Below are positions 19,682 through 27,963 of a stretch of 64,000 nt of DNA, one piece after another. The stretch's first letter is position 1; each line of letters starts with the position of its first letter. Origin of the DNA: Campylobacter concisus (lineage in GTDB: Bacteria; Campylobacterota; Campylobacteria; Campylobacterales; Campylobacteraceae); assembly GCF_002092855.1 (NCBI RefSeq), contig NZ_LVLC01000012.1, positions 422,730-486,729 of the forward strand, written 5' to 3'. A model generated the notes under the pieces. The model had not been told where the DNA came from. It did not search any database and worked only from the letters and a program-made list of their open reading frames with translations. The position numbers and the translations under genes are program-made.

Positions 19682-19687
19682 TACAAT
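19682..19687 (+). promoter_or_regulatory. -10 box of the topA promoter
   Basis: TACAAT in the context TTTGCTACAATTACGCC, 30 bp before the topA ATG, with an A/T-rich upstream. It resembles the TATAAT boxes of dcd and bioB in position and context. Confidence 0.5.
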
Positions 19688-19716
19688 TACGCCAAAAAAA
19701 TTAAAGGCTATATATA

Positions 19717-21831
19717 ATGAAAAGCTTAATCATCGTGGAATCTCCCGCAAAAGCAAAGACTATCAAAAATTTCCTAGACAAAAGCTACAACGTCATCGCC
19801 TCAAAGGGCCACATCAGAGACCTGCCAAAAACGAGCTTTGGTATCAAGATAGAAGATGATAAATTTACCCCAGAATACCGCGTCAGCAGTGATCACTCTG
19901 CCATTGTAAAAGAGATAAAAGAGCTCGCCAAGGGTGCTGATGAAATTTATCTCGCGACCGATGAGGATAGAGAGGGTGAGGCGATCGCGTTTCACATCGC
20001 AAACGCCATCGGCAAAGAGCCAACCAGCCTGCCTCGCATCGTCTTTCATGAGATCACCAAAAGTGCCATACAAAACGCTCTAAAAAGCCCAAGACACGTC
20101 GATATGAATAGCGTCAATGCCCAGCAAACAAGGCGCTTGCTTGACCGCATAGTTGGCTACAAGCTAAGCCCGCTTTTAAATTTAAAGATACAAAAAGGCT
20201 TAAGCGCTGGACGTGTGCAAAGTGCGGCCCTAAAGATAATAGTCGATCGTGAGCGTGAGATACAAGCGTTTAAGCCGGTTGAGTACTACACTATCGACAC
20301 CATTTTTAAAAAAGATCTAGACGCTGAGCTGGTTAAATTTGAAAACCAAAAGATCGAAAAGCTCACTATCCAAAATCCAGACCGCGCAAAATACATCATT
20401 GAAAATTTACAAAATGAGAAATTTAGTGTCCGTGAGATCGAGAGCAAGGATAGAAAGATCCAACCAAGTCCGCCATTTATGACTTCAACACTTCAGCAAA
20501 GTGCGAGCAACCGCCTTGGCTTTAGCCCCAAAAAAACGATGATGATCGCACAAAGCCTCTATGAGGGCGTGCAAACAAACGAGGGTTTCATGGGTGCGAT
20601 CACTTACATGAGAACGGACAGCTTAAATTTAGCCAAAGAGGCTGTCGCGGCCGCTAGAGAGCATATATTGCAAAACTACGGCAAAGAGTATCTGCCAGCC
20701 AAAGTGATAAGCTACACGACAAGCTCAAAAGGCGCGCAAGAAGCCCACGAAGCGATCCGCCCTACAAATTTAAACTTCACACCGCAAATCGCGGCTAAAT
20801 TTTTAGAAAAAGATGCACTCAAACTCTACACGCTCATCTACAATAGATTTTTAGCCTGCCAAATGAGCGCATGTGTGAGCCAAACGCAAAATGTCTATGT
20901 CGCAAGCGAAAAAGGCGAGTTTAAGATAAGCGGCAGAAAGGTACTATTTGACGGCTTTTACAAAGTTTATGGCGAGCTTGATAAGGATAAAATTTTGCCA
21001 AATTTAAAAAAGGGCGACGAGATGAGCTTGCAAAGCATAAAAAGCACGCAAAATTTCACCGAGCCACCAGCTAGGTACTCAGAAGCTGGCCTTGTTAAGA
21101 AGTTAGAGAGCCTAGGTATCGGCCGCCCAAGTACCTACGCACCGACTATCACACTACTAACTTCAAGAGACTACGTAAGGGTCGAGAAAAAGCAGCTCAT
21201 ACCAAACGAGATTGCATTTAGCATGATAGGCGTTTTGGAGGAGCACTTTAGCAACATCGTCGATAGCGAATTTACCTCACATCTTGAAGAAAAGCTCGAT
21301 GAGATCGCACTTGATAAGGCTGACTGGCAAAAGGTGCTAAGCGACTTTTACTATCCATTTATGGAAAAAATAAGCGCTGGCAAAACTGGCATAAAAAGCC
21401 TAAAAACAGCTACTCCAATCGGCGAGAAGTGCCCAGAGTGTGGAAGCGAGCTAGTGCTTAGAAAGGGCAGATACGGCGAGTTTATCGCTTGCTCAAATTT
21501 CCCAAAATGCAAATACTCAAGAAACATCGCAAAAGATAATGAAAAGAGCACAGAGGCCAGCACTACTGCGGCAGCTAAACCAAAACGTGAGCTTAAAAAG
21601 CTTGACGTACCATGTCCAAAATGTGGCGGCGAGATCGTCGAGAGATATAGCAGGCGCGGTAAATTTTATGGATGTGCCAACTATCCAAAATGCGACTTCA
21701 TCTCAAACTACGAGCCAGTTGAGCAAAAATGCGACGAATGTGGCGGCGATATGATCAAGAAAGAGCTTAAAAAAGGCACATTTATAGAGTGCACAAAATG
21801 CAAAAAAAAGACGCTTATCTCTGAAAACTAA
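19717..21831 (+). CDS. topA: DNA topoisomerase I
   Basis: A 704-residue type IA topoisomerase that relaxes negative supercoils. The Toprim domain is at the N-terminus (LIIVESPAKAKTIKNFLD, then the acidic TDEDREGEAIAFHI). The catalytic Tyr is at residue 297 in GAITYMRTDS. The C-terminus has three zinc-ribbon repeats: CPECGSELVLRKGRYGEF, CPKCGGEIVERYSRRGKF and CDECGGDMIKKELKKGTF, each followed by the second Cys pair. Length is normal for the shorter epsilonproteobacterial enzymes. It has its own promoter and a strong terminator directly after it. Confidence 0.97.
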   Translation: MKSLIIVESPAKAKTIKNFLDKSYNVIASKGHIRDLPKTSFGIKIEDDKFTPEYRVSSDHSAIVKEIKELAKGADEIYLATDEDREGEAIAFHIANAIGKEPTSLPRIVFHEITKSAIQNALKSPRHVDMNSVNAQQTRRLLDRIVGYKLSPLLNLKIQKGLSAGRVQSAALKIIVDREREIQAFKPVEYYTIDTIFKKDLDAELVKFENQKIEKLTIQNPDRAKYIIENLQNEKFSVREIESKDRKIQPSPPFMTSTLQQSASNRLGFSPKKTMMIAQSLYEGVQTNEGFMGAITYMRTDSLNLAKEAVAAAREHILQNYGKEYLPAKVISYTTSSKGAQEAHEAIRPTNLNFTPQIAAKFLEKDALKLYTLIYNRFLACQMSACVSQTQNVYVASEKGEFKISGRKVLFDGFYKVYGELDKDKILPNLKKGDEMSLQSIKSTQNFTEPPARYSEAGLVKKLESLGIGRPSTYAPTITLLTSRDYVRVEKKQLIPNEIAFSMIGVLEEHFSNIVDSEFTSHLEEKLDEIALDKADWQKVLSDFYYPFMEKISAGKTGIKSLKTATPIGEKCPECGSELVLRKGRYGEFIACSNFPKCKYSRNIAKDNEKSTEASTTAAAKPKRELKKLDVPCPKCGGEIVERYSRRGKFYGCANYPKCDFISNYEPVEQKCDECGGDMIKKELKKGTFIECTKCKKKTLISEN

Positions 21832-21840
21832 AAAATTCTA

Positions 21841-21872
21841 GCCAAATTTGAGTCCTTGAGCCTAAATTTGGC
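21841..21872 (+). terminator. topA terminator
   Basis: GCCAAATTT and AAATTTGGC form a perfect nine-base stem with a 14-base loop, 10 bp after the topA stop, followed by TTTTATAAATTT. Position and form fit an intrinsic terminator. Confidence 0.65.
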
Positions 21873-21984
21873 TTTTATAAATTTGGAATTTAAATGCCTG
21901 ACACCACCGCTAAGCTTAGCCAGCATAAAGGGCAAAAACCTCGTCACCAACTACACTCAGTTAGAGGGCAGCTTCACATCGTAG
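21871..21984 (+). pseudogene. Possible protein-coding relic
   Basis: The frame ending in TAG at 21982-21984 reads with protein-like composition (PPLSLASIKGKNLVTNYTQL and a few more residues) but has no start codon or ribosome site and lies within the topA 3' region. It could be the remnant of a small secreted or META-like protein gene. The evidence is composition only. Confidence 0.22.
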
Positions 21985-22122
21985 CACTCACTTTTTGGGC
22001 TTTTTGGCAAGCTCAGACCCTACTAATTTTAAAAACTACCTTTTTATAAGAAAAAGTAATGTCATAAAATTTAAGCTTTTCGCATAGTTTTTAATAAATT
22101 TATATCTTAGAGCAAATTTTAA

Positions 22123-22251
22123 ATTCCATTCACTCGCAAGAGTTGACTACTAAATTTTAGTTTCGCTTGCAGCTTAGCTCAAATTTTAGAGCCAAAATTA
22201 CTTGTTCATAAAATTTTAAAATTTATATGACACTTACCAGATATACGAACT
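22123..22251. repeat. Intergenic repeat, alpha part, copy 1
   Basis: Shares a pattern with 23929-24048: CATTCACTCGCAAG, TTGACTACT, a Leu/Ser-codon-like core, AGAGCC, AAATTACT-GTTCAT, AAATTTTAAAATTTA and GAC-CTTA. Ends form imperfect inverted repeats (AATTTTAAA ... AAATTTTAAAATT), and an inner stem CTAAATTTTAG with CAAATTTTAG is kept with changed sequence. It is followed directly by the beta part. Confidence 0.6.
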
Positions 22252-22258
22252 CATGCGG

Positions 22259-22395
22259 CGCAAAGTGCTATCGCATGCACTTCTAACGTGCGAAGGGCTT
22301 AGATGATTTAAAGGGGGATAAGGGGACGGCTTTGCTTCGTTAGCTCACAGCTACAAACAAACCGTAACTCAAGCCCCCTTGCCCCCCCTTGTATA
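22259..22395. repeat. Intergenic repeat, beta part, copy 1
   Basis: Shares GCATGCACTT, AACGTGCGA-GG, GATTTAAA, GGGGGATAAGGGGACGGCTT and a closing CCCCTTG run with 23766-23870. The G-rich and C-rich arms (AAGGGGGATAAGGGG and CCCCCTTGCCCCCCC) can pair to form a long imperfect hairpin. It lies 100-240 bp before the bioB ATG. Confidence 0.6.
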
Positions 22396-22474
22396 AAAAT
22401 AAATTTATACATTTCATCAAACTATTTTTGCAAATTCATAAATCACCCTACTTAAATTTTAAACCTATCAAAGC

Positions 22475-22480
22475 TATAAT
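22475..22480 (+). promoter_or_regulatory. -10 box of the bioB promoter
   Basis: TATAAT in the context AAGCTATAATACGCCCC, 22 bp before the bioB ATG, with the ribosome site AAAAGGAT between. The upstream is A/T-rich without a clear -35. Confidence 0.6.
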
Positions 22481-22501
22481 ACGCCCCAAAAAAGGATAAA
22501 A

Positions 22502-23341
22502 ATGAAAACAATTATGCTTTGTGCGATATGCTCCGTCACGCAGGGAAACTGCGCTGAGGACTGCGCTTATTGCACGCAAAGTGCCAAAGCTGGCGCTGAT
22601 ATCACGAAATTTAAAGAAAAAAGCGTGCAGCAGGTGGTGGACGAGGCCAAAATGGCTTATAAAAACCACGCTCTTGGCTTTTGCTTAGTCACAAGTGGCG
22701 CTAAGCTAAATGACAAAAAGACCGACTATATCGCTTCTTTAGCAAGAGCTGTGAGCAAAGAAGTGCCAAATTTGATGCTCATCGCATGTAACGGTATGGC
22801 AACTTACGAGCAGCTTTGTGAGCTTAAAAATGCTGGCGTTTTTAGCTACAACCACAACCTAGAAACTAGCCGCGAATATTTCCCAAAAATCTGCACAACG
22901 CACTCTTGGGACGAGCGATATCAGACAAATTTAGACGCAAAAAGGGCTGGGCTCATGCTTTGCACTGGCGGCATTTACGGCGTTGGCGAGAGCGAGGCTG
23001 ACAGGGTTAGCTTTAGAGCTAGTTTAAAAGAGCTTGAGCCATTTTCGTCTCCTATAAATTTTTTCATAAAAAGTGACGCACTAAGGCTTGATCTGCCACC
23101 TCTTAGCGCGGATGAGGCCCTAAAAATCGTGCGTGAGACCAAAAGCGCACTGCCAGAAACTAGGGTCATGATAGCTGGTGGCAGAGAGAAAATTTTAGGC
23201 GAGAGACAGTATGAGATCTTCGAAAATGGCGCAGACGCGATCGTGATAGGTGACTACCTCACCGCAAAGGGCGAGAAGGCAAGCAAGGACATCGAGGAGC
23301 TTACAAAGCGCGGTTTTAGCTTTGCAAGTATCTGCCACTAA
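22502..23341 (+). CDS. bioB: Biotin synthase (radical SAM)
   Basis: A 279-residue radical-SAM enzyme that inserts sulfur into dethiobiotin. The radical cluster motif is CAEDCAYC within VTQGNCAEDCAYCTQSAK near the N-terminus. Later segments SYNHNLETSREYFPKICTTH and MLCTGGIYGVGES are BioB-typical, as is MIAGGREKIL near the end. It is shorter than E. coli BioB (346), as in other epsilonproteobacteria that start directly before the cluster motif. It overlaps crcB in a TAATG junction. Biotin made here would serve AccB (8246-8698). Confidence 0.95.
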   Translation: MKTIMLCAICSVTQGNCAEDCAYCTQSAKAGADITKFKEKSVQQVVDEAKMAYKNHALGFCLVTSGAKLNDKKTDYIASLARAVSKEVPNLMLIACNGMATYEQLCELKNAGVFSYNHNLETSREYFPKICTTHSWDERYQTNLDAKRAGLMLCTGGIYGVGESEADRVSFRASLKELEPFSSPINFFIKSDALRLDLPPLSADEALKIVRETKSALPETRVMIAGGREKILGERQYEIFENGADAIVIGDYLTAKGEKASKDIEELTKRGFSFASICH

Positions 23342-23694
23342 TGCTTGTAAATTTACTTTTTGCGGGGCTTGGAGGCTTTATCGGAGCTGGATGTAGGTTT
23401 TTAGCTGGGGAGCTGCTAAAATTTAGCCACTTTCCCCTAGCCACGCTTGGCGTAAATGTGCTTGGCAGCTTCATTATCGGCGTTTTATTTTGCCTAAATT
23501 TAAGCCAAAGCGCGAGGGTTTTCTTGGTCGTTGGCATACTTGGCGGCTTTACCACATTTTCAAGCTTTAGCCTTGATAGTGTTAAATTTTTACTAGAAGG
23601 CGAGCTGGTAAAAGGCTTTTTAAATATCTTTTTAAACCTTGTCCTTTGCCTACTTGCAAGCTATCTTGGTATTTTGCTTGGCAAGAGTTTATGA
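23341..23694 (+). CDS. crcB: Fluoride channel CrcB/Fluc
   Basis: A 117-residue membrane protein with four hydrophobic helices, the length and pattern of dual-topology fluoride channels. Family features are GGFIGAGCRFLAGELL at the N-terminus, the Asn-bearing TLGVNVLGSFIIGVLF, and GILGGFTTFSSFSLDS with the pore-lining Phe and Ser/Thr positions. One copy is present, so it would form a homodimer. Its ATG overlaps the bioB stop (TAATG), so it is translated from the bioB message. No fluoride riboswitch was recognised. Confidence 0.92.
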   Translation: MLVNLLFAGLGGFIGAGCRFLAGELLKFSHFPLATLGVNVLGSFIIGVLFCLNLSQSARVFLVVGILGGFTTFSSFSLDSVKFLLEGELVKGFLNIFLNLVLCLLASYLGILLGKSL

Positions 23695-23765
23695 GAGTTT
23701 GCAAATTTAATAGAGTTTAAATTTTGCTAGATTTTCTTAATCGCATGCAGTGCTTTAGCACCATT

Positions 23766-23870
23766 GCATGCACTTTGAACGTGCGAGGGGATTGGGGGAT
23801 TTAAAAAGGGGGATAAGGGGACGGCTTCGTAACTCGAGTCCCCTTGTTTCCCTTTTGAATAAAAAAACCT
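23766..23870. repeat. Intergenic repeat, beta part, copy 2
   Basis: Second copy of the beta part. AAGGGGAC and GTCCCCTT form a perfect eight-base stem across the loop GGCTTCGTAACTCGA, extended by AAAAGGG with CCCTTTT. The shared core GGGGGATAAGGGGACGGCTT is identical to copy 1. Position after crcB suggests terminator activity. Confidence 0.6.
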
Positions 23871-23928
23871 AAAAATAAAAAAGTCTGTATTTTTAAAAAT
23901 AGAATTTTACTATCGCGAAAATTTTAAA

Positions 23929-24048
23929 ATTCTATTCACTCGCAAGAATTGACTACTGATTTTAGGTCTCGCAAAGCTTGCCACTAAAATCAGAGCCGAA
24001 ATTACTCGTTCATGAAATTTTAAAATTTACTTGACGCTTATCTGACTT
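23929..24048. repeat. Intergenic repeat, alpha part, copy 2
   Basis: Second copy of the alpha part. CTGATTTTAG and CTAAAATCAG form a perfect ten-base inner stem. The outer ends ATTTTAAAATTC and GAAATTTTAAAAT are inverted repeats. Relative to copy 1 the alpha and beta parts are in swapped order. Confidence 0.6.
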
Positions 24049-24113
24049 GATAAATAAAAATTTGTCGTAGTTTTTAATCGCATGCAGTGCAAAATACCAC
24101 CACATCCACCTTT

Positions 24114-24596
24114 CTACCTAGCTTCTACCTTTGGCATCTGAAGCATAAAATTTCTAGTTTCACTTAAAAGTACAGGCTTAAGCCCATCTACCAGAGTTTT
24201 TGGATCATAAATTCTCTCATATGAAAGTATTAAAACTCCATCTTTTCTAAGTAAAAAGTGGATTATTTCTATATTTTTACTGCTTATTTCATCTTTTATG
24301 AGAGCTAAAATTTGATCATTTTCTTCGCTATAAAGCACCTCTTTAGCCTCTTTTATCTTTCTTTTTAGCTCAACAAGCATGCTTTCACTTTTTATATTTT
24401 TGTCAAATTTCACTCTAAAGCCTACAAAATGTTCATCAAAATTTTCATTTTTTAAAAAGTAAAAGCTCTCATCTTTGGCTGTATTTTTCTTATAAAAAAC
24501 GCTTCCATCAAATTTAAAACTTTGAACCAAACTTAGCTCATCCCCAAAGCTAAAAATTCCAAAAAATATCAAGACAAAAAATAGAAATTTACGCAT
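24114..24596 (-). CDS. Hypothetical secreted protein
   Basis: A 160-residue protein starting at MRKFLFFVLIFFGIFSFGDE, a clear signal peptide; GGAG lies nine bases upstream. The frame is open further upstream but those residues look non-coding. The mature part is charged, with two beta-rich stretches (SLVQSFKFDGSVFYKK, and VGFRVKFDKNIKSESMLVEL) and a helix KRKIKEAKEVLYSEEND. I do not recognise a family. It is divergent from the antiporter gene at 24714, and its 3' end adjoins the repeat region. Periplasmic location is inferred from the signal peptide. Confidence 0.7.
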   Translation of the reverse strand: MRKFLFFVLIFFGIFSFGDELSLVQSFKFDGSVFYKKNTAKDESFYFLKNENFDEHFVGFRVKFDKNIKSESMLVELKRKIKEAKEVLYSEENDQILALIKDEISSKNIEIIHFLLRKDGVLILSYERIYDPKTLVDGLKPVLLSETRNFMLQMPKVEAR

Positions 24597-24713
24597 AAAT
24601 TTGCACTCCAAATTTTTAAAAATTTGTCGCCATTTTGCCCAAAAATCGCTTAGCTTAATCAAAAAATAACAAAGCTTTTTATACAATCAAACATTTTTAT
24701 TTTAAGGATCTTT

Positions 24714-25877
24714 TTGCAGTTACATCAAGCTAGCGAGCTTAGTATTCTTGTCGTTTTGGCATTTATCGTCTTTGCTTCGCCTTATATTTCTAAAATTTTA
24801 CGCATTCCTGTCGCTCCTGCTGAGATAATACTTGGAGCACTGGCTAGCTACATCGGACTTGTCGGCGAGAATGAGATGTTTAAGCTAATTAGCGAAGTTG
24901 GCTTTTTCTTTTTAATGTTTCTAGCTGGCATGGAGATTGATCTTAGAATGCTTATAAACATTGACCGCAAAATTTTACGTCTGGGGCTTATCTATCTTGC
25001 GCTCATTTACTCGCTAGCAACTGCACTTACGTTTAGTCTTGATCTTAGTTTGCTTTATATTATCATTATCCCGATAATGGCCGTTGGCATGATATTTACG
25101 CTATTTAAAGAGTATGGCAGAGATGTGAAATGGCTAAATTTAAGCATGCTTATTGCAACTATTGGCGAGCTTATAAGCATTACGCTTTTGACATTTATAG
25201 CAGCCTATTTGCAGTTTGGAGCTAGTATAAATTTGTGGCTAACGATTGGCTATTTGATCTTATTTTTAGCTATCAGCGTGCTTAGCTTTAAAATTTTAGA
25301 TGTGCTTTTTTGGTGGTATCCTGGGCTTAAAGTGATCCTTATGCCACACTACGACAAGGACGAAAAAGATATTAGACTAAGTATTGCGGTGTTTTTTTCG
25401 ATGATTGCGCTTATGCTTTATTTGAATTTAGAAGTTGCCTTTGGCGCGTTTATCGCGGGTATGTTTATAGCGACATTTTTTGATCACAAAAAAGACTTAC
25501 CGCACAAGCTTTCAAGCTTTGGATTTGGTTTTTTGGTACCGATATTTTTTATACACATAGGCTCAACCTTTAAGCTCTCAAGCCTAAGCTCAAATGAAGT
25601 GATAAAAGATGCTATTTTTATATTTTGTGCGATGCTTGCCACAAGGTTTTTTTCAAGTGTGTTATTTGCAGGAAAATTAGGATTTAAGGGGATATTTTTG
25701 TTTTCTCTCTCACAATCCATGCCGCTAACACTTCTAGTAGCAGTTGCTACTATCGCACACAGATCAGGTGAGATAAGTGATTATTCTTACTCATCTTTTA
25801 TCCTAGCAAGCCTAGCTCAAGCTATAATAGGGACAATAATTATAAAATTTCTAATGCAATCAAGAAGTAAGGAGTAA
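24714..25877 (+). CDS. CPA2-family cation:proton antiporter (Kef-type)
   Basis: A 387-residue membrane protein with about twelve helices and the Na_H_Exchanger domain. Family segments are SKILRIPVAPAEIILGALAS near the N-terminus, FLMFLAGMEIDLRMLI in the core and EVAFGAFIAGMFIATFF with the conserved acidic position. It lacks the C-terminal TrkA-N/RCK domain of KefB and KefC, so ligand gating of that kind is absent. The start is TTG at 24714, supported by AAGGAT seven bases before. It probably exchanges K+ or Na+ for H+. gltA starts 2 bp after its stop. Confidence 0.87.
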   Translation: MQLHQASELSILVVLAFIVFASPYISKILRIPVAPAEIILGALASYIGLVGENEMFKLISEVGFFFLMFLAGMEIDLRMLINIDRKILRLGLIYLALIYSLATALTFSLDLSLLYIIIIPIMAVGMIFTLFKEYGRDVKWLNLSMLIATIGELISITLLTFIAAYLQFGASINLWLTIGYLILFLAISVLSFKILDVLFWWYPGLKVILMPHYDKDEKDIRLSIAVFFSMIALMLYLNLEVAFGAFIAGMFIATFFDHKKDLPHKLSSFGFGFLVPIFFIHIGSTFKLSSLSSNEVIKDAIFIFCAMLATRFFSSVLFAGKLGFKGIFLFSLSQSMPLTLLVAVATIAHRSGEISDYSYSSFILASLAQAIIGTIIIKFLMQSRSKE

Positions 25878-25879
25878 AA

Positions 25880-27157
25880 ATGTCATCAAATACAGCTACG
25901 CTAACTGATAACAGAACTGGCAAGAGTTACGAGTTTCCTATACTAAAAGGCACTATGGGACCTGATGTGATAGACATCTCGACATTTTTTAGTGATACTG
26001 GAATGTTTACTTTTGACAGAGGTTATACTTCAACTGCGATGTGTCGCTCAGCGATAACTTATATAGACGGCTTAAAAGGCGAGCTAATGTATAGAGGTTA
26101 TGATATCGCGTATTTGGCTGAAAATAAGACATTTTTAGACGTGGCATACTTACTCTTAAACAAAGAGCTTCCAACAAATGATCAGTATATAAATTTTAAA
26201 ACCGAGCTTAAAAAAAGAAGCTTTATACATGAAGGCATGATGAAGCTATTTGACGCATTTCCAGATAAAGCTCACCCTATGGCGATCTTACAAGCAGCAG
26301 TATCAGCGCTAAGTGCGTTTTACTCAGACCACCTAAATATGGATAAACCTGAAGAGTATCACGAGATGGCTATGCGTATAATCGCTAAAATTCCAACGAT
26401 CGCGGCCTTTAGTTACCGCTACTCACGCGGGCTTCCTATCATATATCCAAATTTAGATCGTGGCTTTACTGAAAATTTCCTCTACATGATGAGGGGCTAT
26501 CCATATGAGCATGTCGATCTTAAACCAATCGAGATAAAAGCGCTTGACACGGTCTTTATGCTGCACGCAGATCACGAGCAAAACGCTTCAACTACGACTG
26601 TTAGAACCGTTGGCTCAACGCACGCTCACCCATACGCATGTATAAGTGCGGGCATCGGCGCACTTTGGGGCTGGGCTCATGGCGGCGCAAACGAGGGTGT
26701 CATCCGCCAGCTTGAAGAAATAGGCTCGGTAGCAAACGTTGATAGATACATCGCTAGAGCAAAGGATAAAAATGATCCATTTAGGCTAATGGGCTTTGGC
26801 CACAGGGTCTATAAAAATTTTGACCCTCGCGCAAAAGTGCTCAAAAAAATGAGAGATCAGCTCATGGACGAGATAGGCATCAACTCAGAGCTTATCAAGA
26901 TCGCAAACCGTATCGAGGAGATCGCGCTAAATGATGACTACTTTGTAAGCAGAAATTTATATCCAAACGTTGATTTTCACTCAGGGCTCATCCTAAAGGC
27001 GCTTGGCATACCAAATAATATGTTTGCCGTAATCTTTGTCATCGGTAGGACGCCAGGCTGGATCAGCCAGTGGATCGAGCTAAAAGAGCAAGATACGATA
27101 AAGATCGTCCGCCCAAGACAGCTTTATGTTGGAGAGACAAACAGAACACCAAAATGA
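25880..27157 (+). CDS. gltA: Citrate synthase
   Basis: A 425-residue type II citrate synthase condensing oxaloacetate and acetyl-CoA, the entry to the TCA cycle. Signature segments are the substrate His in ADHEQNASTTTVRT, the loop LWGWAHGGANEGVIRQLEEIG and GFGHRVYKNFDPRAKVLKKM with catalytic His, and the Asp-containing NVDFHSGLILKALGIP. Length matches E. coli GltA (427). The ATG follows AAGGAGTAAAA. It overlaps cysQ by four bases (ATGA). It probably shares a transcript with the upstream antiporter gene. Confidence 0.97.
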   Translation: MSSNTATLTDNRTGKSYEFPILKGTMGPDVIDISTFFSDTGMFTFDRGYTSTAMCRSAITYIDGLKGELMYRGYDIAYLAENKTFLDVAYLLLNKELPTNDQYINFKTELKKRSFIHEGMMKLFDAFPDKAHPMAILQAAVSALSAFYSDHLNMDKPEEYHEMAMRIIAKIPTIAAFSYRYSRGLPIIYPNLDRGFTENFLYMMRGYPYEHVDLKPIEIKALDTVFMLHADHEQNASTTTVRTVGSTHAHPYACISAGIGALWGWAHGGANEGVIRQLEEIGSVANVDRYIARAKDKNDPFRLMGFGHRVYKNFDPRAKVLKKMRDQLMDEIGINSELIKIANRIEEIALNDDYFVSRNLYPNVDFHSGLILKALGIPNNMFAVIFVIGRTPGWISQWIELKEQDTIKIVRPRQLYVGETNRTPK

Positions 27158-27960
27158 GTGAGCTTCTAAATTTAGCTAAAAAAGCAGCCGTTAATGCTGG
27201 AGCACAAATAATGAAATTTTACTCTGCAGATAATACGGCTCTTAAAGTCTGCCTAAAAGATGATAGCTCACCGCTAACTAGCGCTGATCTAGCCGCAAAT
27301 GAAGCGATAATAAAAATTCTAAGCAAAAGCGGGATAAAAATTTGCTCTGAAGAGAGCATCTTGCAAGAGAGTGACAAAGATGAGTTTTGGCTCGTAGATC
27401 CTCTTGATGGCACGAAAGAATTTCTAGCTAGAAACGGCGAATTTTGCGTTTGCATAGCGCTTATAAAAAAAGCTAGGCCGGTGCTTGGCGTGATATTTAT
27501 CCCAGTTAGTAAAGAGCTTTTTTATGCTGATGAAAATGGCGCTTTTAAAGAAATTTTAGATAACAATGATGAAATCATAAGCAGAGTTGATTTAAACAAA
27601 AAAGATAAAAATTTAGACAATCTAATCTTTTCAAGCAGAAGAGGCGACGCCAAAGAGATAGAATTCATAGGACAGAGCCTAAATTTTGAGCAAAGGTGCA
27701 TCGGCTCAGCCATAAAATTTTGCCGTTTGGTTGAATTTGGTGGAGCTTATTTGAGATTTGCCCCAAGCTACCTTTGGGACAATGCTGCAGGAGAAGCGCT
27801 CGTAAATTTTTGTGGCGGAAAAGTATTTGACGCTAATAGTAGCAAAGAGATGAGCTATGAGCTCGCTGATTTAAAAAGTCCATTTTTCATAGCTCTCTCA
27901 AAAAATACGCTAGATCTAAAAGATAAAATCACACAACTATATAAGCAAAGTAAAATTTAA
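27154..27960 (+). CDS. cysQ: 3'(2'),5'-bisphosphate nucleotidase CysQ
   Basis: A 268-residue inositol-monophosphatase-fold enzyme that hydrolyses 3'-phosphoadenosine 5'-phosphate to AMP, relieving inhibition of sulfate assimilation and RNA turnover. The start MSELLNLAKKAAVNAGAQIM at 27154 overlaps the gltA stop as ATGA. Mg-binding motifs are visible: SEES, WLVDPLDGTKEFLARN (the Asp-Pro-Leu-Asp-Gly-Thr loop) and LWDNAAGEAL near the C-terminus. Assignment to CysQ rather than a generic phosphatase rests on the FLARNGEFCVCIALI strand and length. Confidence 0.88.
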   Translation: MSELLNLAKKAAVNAGAQIMKFYSADNTALKVCLKDDSSPLTSADLAANEAIIKILSKSGIKICSEESILQESDKDEFWLVDPLDGTKEFLARNGEFCVCIALIKKARPVLGVIFIPVSKELFYADENGAFKEILDNNDEIISRVDLNKKDKNLDNLIFSSRRGDAKEIEFIGQSLNFEQRCIGSAIKFCRLVEFGGAYLRFAPSYLWDNAAGEALVNFCGGKVFDANSSKEMSYELADLKSPFFIALSKNTLDLKDKITQLYKQSKI

Positions 27961-27963
27961 ACC

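Larger units (their letters stand above)
21832..22501. other. 670-bp non-coding region between topA and bioB
   Basis: It contains the topA terminator, a possible gene relic (21871-21984), the first copy of the two-part intergenic repeat (22123-22395) and the bioB promoter. No intact gene of convincing coding quality was seen on either strand. Confidence 0.7.
23695..24113. other. 419-bp non-coding region after crcB
   Basis: Holds the second copy of the intergenic repeat in swapped order (beta at 23766-23870, alpha at 23929-24048), bracketed by a direct repeat TTAATCGCATGCAGTGC (23738-23754 and 24075-24091). No gene was seen. Confidence 0.7.

Noticed and set aside
21893..22048. Reading frame MPDTTAKLSQHKGQKPRH after topA
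   Set aside because: No ribosome site, composition unlike the neighbouring genes, and it overlaps a frame with more protein-like composition.
22376..22390. Run of seven C (GCCCCCCCTT) as a phase-variation tract
   Set aside because: It lies outside any gene and fits as an arm of the repeat hairpin.
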